Of a DNA stretch of 24,101 nt, positions 22,314-24,101 are shown piece by piece. The stretch is from Bacteroidales bacterium (lineage in GTDB: Bacteria > Bacteroidota > Bacteroidia > Bacteroidales > UBA932): contig JAFRPH010000041.1 in the NCBI GenBank assembly GCA_017429205.1, forward strand, positions 1 through 24,101. Direction: 5' to 3'. Made by a program: the position numbers and the translations under genes. Each line of letters starts with the position of its first letter. Positions within the stretch are counted from its first letter, which is position 1. The notes below the pieces were generated by a model that saw nothing but the letters and a program-made list of their open reading frames with translations, was not told where the DNA came from and searched no databases.

Positions 22314-24101
22314 ATGAAATACGATATTTTCATCAGCTACAAGCGAAAGGGAACATCGAGCGCCACCGCCGCCTACCTCTACGAAATGCTTCAACAGAAG
22401 GGCTACAACGTCTTCTTCGACCGGAAGGAGATGCGTTCGGGAAAGTTCAACGAGCAGATTCTGGAGCATATCAGCAACGCCACGGACATCATCATCCTGC
22501 TGGAGAAAGAGTCTCTGGGCTCCTGGTTCGACTACCGGACCGTCAAAAAAAGCAGATTCACGGGGGACAAGGACTCCTCCGGCCGTCCTGATCCGGGCAT
22601 CGGCTTTCAGGAAGAGCCCTATAAGTCGGACTGGTTCTGCAAGGAGATCATGTACGCCTTGAGCCTCCCGGGAAAGAATATCATTCCAATTCTGTTGGAT
22701 GGCTACAAGATGCCTGATAAGAAAGAATTGCCGCCGGAGATGGCGGACCTGTACGATCAGCAGGCTTTGGACCTCGATGTCAGCGAGACCGAAGAGTTCT
22801 ATGAGAAGTACCTCGTCGGGAAGGAATATCTGAAGTCCAAGCCGGCGAATCTGTCCCTGACCAAACGGTTCCAAAGCAAAGGCGGCATCGTCGCCTGCTT
22901 CCTCCTGTATACGGACGCGGACAGCTGCGACTTGTATGAATGCGGTGAGAAAATCGCGACCTTGACGGACAACGATGATGAATGGCACCCTTTCCGCTAT
23001 CCCGTCAATTTTGCAGGAGAACACCGTTTCAGGGCCATCAACAACGATTCCTGCGAAATCGTCACAATCCGATGCTCCGTCGAAACGAATTGCCAGCAAT
23101 ACGTCCAGATTCAGTTCACCGACACCCGGGACCTGTGGCAGCTCACGAAGGAGGAGATCGCCGCCCAGGATGATGCAGAACGGCTGTACAATTGGGGCTG
23201 CGGCCTGTTCAACGGGACAATCAAGCACGAACCGGACGTCGACCTTTCTTTTGAATGTTTCCAGAGGGCCATAGACCTGGGCAGCCAGGACGCTCTTGCC
23301 TTTGTCGGCAGTTATGGCTCGGGATTGGTCACCCAGAAGCATGCGTCGGACGAAGTGGCATTCAAGTGGTATACGATTGCAGCCGAACAGGGCAATCAGG
23401 ACGCTTTGTGCACTTTAGGTAATATGTATTACGACGGAGAGGGGGTTGATCAAGACTATAGAGAGGCGTTCAAATGGTTCCAGAAGTCTGCGGAGCAAGG
23501 CGTTTCGACTGGCCAATGGCTTTTGGGGAATATGTATGTTGAAGGCAAAGGTGTTGATCAGGATTATGGGAAAGCTTTCGAATGGTTCCGGATGTCGGCA
23601 GAACAAGGCGATGCCGTCGGTCAGTTTTACTTGGGCTATTTGTTGGAAAACGGCTGGGGGGTGGAACAGGATTATCGAAAGGCTTTAGAGTGGTACCAAA
23701 AGTGTGCGAATCAAGGAGATGCGGATGGCCAGCGAAAGATGGGCGTTTTTTATGAAGATGGCTTGGGTGTAGAACAGGACTTCGAAAAGGCTGTTGAGTG
23801 GTATCGGAAGTCTGCGGAGCAGGGAGATGAGACGGGCCAGTTCTGTTTGGGGACCATGTATGAGGACGGCCATGGTGTGGAGCAGGACTATGGAAAGGCT
23901 TTCGAGTGGTACCATAAGGCGGCAGAACAAGGACATGGATATAGCCAATATAAGATAGGTTGTTATTATGAAGATGGCCTAGCTGTGGAGCAAGACAATG
24001 GAAAGGCATTCGAGTGGTATGAAAAGTCTGCAGAGCAAGGAGATTCTGATGGCCAGCGTAAAGTGGGCTATTTTTATGATGAGGGTTTAGGTGTGGAACA
24101 A
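22314..24101 (+). CDS. TIR-domain protein with Sel1-like repeats (3' end outside window)
   Basis: An open frame of 596 codons without a stop, truncated by the right edge. Residues 1 to about 165 are a TIR domain: YDIFISYKRKG at the start, NVFFDRKEM, IILLEKESLGSW, and SDWFCKEIMYAL, where E111 sits at the position of the NADase glutamate of catalytic TIRs. About 190-275 is a beta-rich segment reminiscent of PEGA-type domains (weak). A degenerate Sel1-like unit begins near 288, and seven clear 36-residue Sel1 repeats run from 351 to the edge. There is no signal peptide, so it is probably cytoplasmic. Bacterial TIR proteins cleave NAD or make signal nucleotides in anti-phage defence, and Sel1 repeats bind partners. 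A defence role is inferred, with no known system partner in view. Confidence 0.88.
   Translation, partial: MKYDIFISYKRKGTSSATAAYLYEMLQQKGYNVFFDRKEMRSGKFNEQILEHISNATDIIILLEKESLGSWFDYRTVKKSRFTGDKDSSGRPDPGIGFQEEPYKSDWFCKEIMYALSLPGKNIIPILLDGYKMPDKKELPPEMADLYDQQALDLDVSETEEFYEKYLVGKEYLKSKPANLSLTKRFQSKGGIVACFLLYTDADSCDLYECGEKIATLTDNDDEWHPFRYPVNFAGEHRFRAINNDSCEIVTIRCSVETNCQQYVQIQFTDTRDLWQLTKEEIAAQDDAERLYNWGCGLFNGTIKHEPDVDLSFECFQRAIDLGSQDALAFVGSYGSGLVTQKHASDEVAFKWYTIAAEQGNQDALCTLGNMYYDGEGVDQDYREAFKWFQKSAEQGVSTGQWLLGNMYVEGKGVDQDYGKAFEWFRMSAEQGDAVGQFYLGYLLENGWGVEQDYRKALEWYQKCANQGDADGQRKMGVFYEDGLGVEQDFEKAVEWYRKSAEQGDETGQFCLGTMYEDGHGVEQDYGKAFEWYHKAAEQGHGYSQYKIGCYYEDGLAVEQDNGKAFEWYEKSAEQGDSDGQRKVGYFYDEGLGVEQ
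23364..24101 (+). repeat. Tandem 108-bp repeats encoding Sel1 units
   Basis: Seven in-register 36-codon units (the last cut at the window edge) with the pattern EWYxKSAEQGDxxGQxxLGxxYEDGxGVEQDYxKAF. The units from about 23430 on are more alike and more AT-rich than the TIR half, which suggests recent duplication. Repeat number may vary between strains. Confidence 0.85.

Noticed and set aside
22308..23342. 344-residue minus-strand frame opposite the TIR gene
   Set aside because: The plus strand shows a continuous TIR-Sel1 reading frame with clear motifs. The minus frame has no coherent domain.

Overview
The window looks like a chromosomal segment of a GC-rich member of the Bacteroidales (gut or rumen type; the genus cannot be fixed from this sequence). 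The evidence is a SusC/SusD outer-membrane pair, a DUF4492-cydA-cydB cluster, Bacteroidetes-type -7 promoter elements (TAnnTTTG) a short way upstream of most genes, and few Shine-Dalgarno sequences. Most genes are ordinary and very GC-rich. The RAYT gene and the 3' end of the last gene are visibly more AT-rich.

Layout. 1-2.7 kb: 3' end of clpB, a bidirectional terminator, then divergent fabG and ahcY. 2.7-5.3 kb: an unusual block holding a comF gene interrupted by two repeat-rich in-frame insertions, then a REP-associated tyrosine transposase-like gene (RAYT) bracketed by near-identical 102-bp paired palindromes, with a third paired copy upstream of comF. 5.3-8.2 kb: a zinc/cadmium-type P1B ATPase divergent from a YhhN lysoplasmalogenase-like gene, with a dyad between them. 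8.2-9.7 kb: a compact minus-strand operon (nitroreductase, Nudix hydrolase, dtd). 9.8-12.7 kb: the cytochrome bd oxidase operon. 12.7-17.9 kb: susC-susD on the minus strand. 18.1-21.1 kb: a secreted esterase-like hydrolase, a small membrane protein and a GH29 alpha-L-fucosidase. 21.1-24.1 kb: an FMN-binding-domain protein, a secreted protein of unknown function, and a large TIR-Sel1 repeat protein that runs off the window.

How the genes work together. SusCD, the esterase and the fucosidase could together take up and process a decorated glycan, although they lie in several transcription units. DUF4492-CydAB forms a high-affinity quinol oxidase module. The TIR-Sel1 protein resembles bacterial TIR immune or effector proteins and may be co-transcribed with the secreted protein 25 bp upstream.

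The most interesting material is repetitive DNA of two families. The first is the 50-GG-50 bp REPIN-like pair (three copies) beside the RAYT gene, a candidate REPIN-RAYT system in Bacteroidales. The second is a short palindrome family (GTCAT, stem, small loop, complementary stem, ATCT) with at least eight copies. Some copies are intergenic, but five lie in frame inside comF and the P-type ATPase and supply extra peptide. Two copies in unrelated proteins are read in the same frame and give nearly the same peptide (RHSRPDxESPA), which recalls in-gene palindromic elements described in other bacteria.
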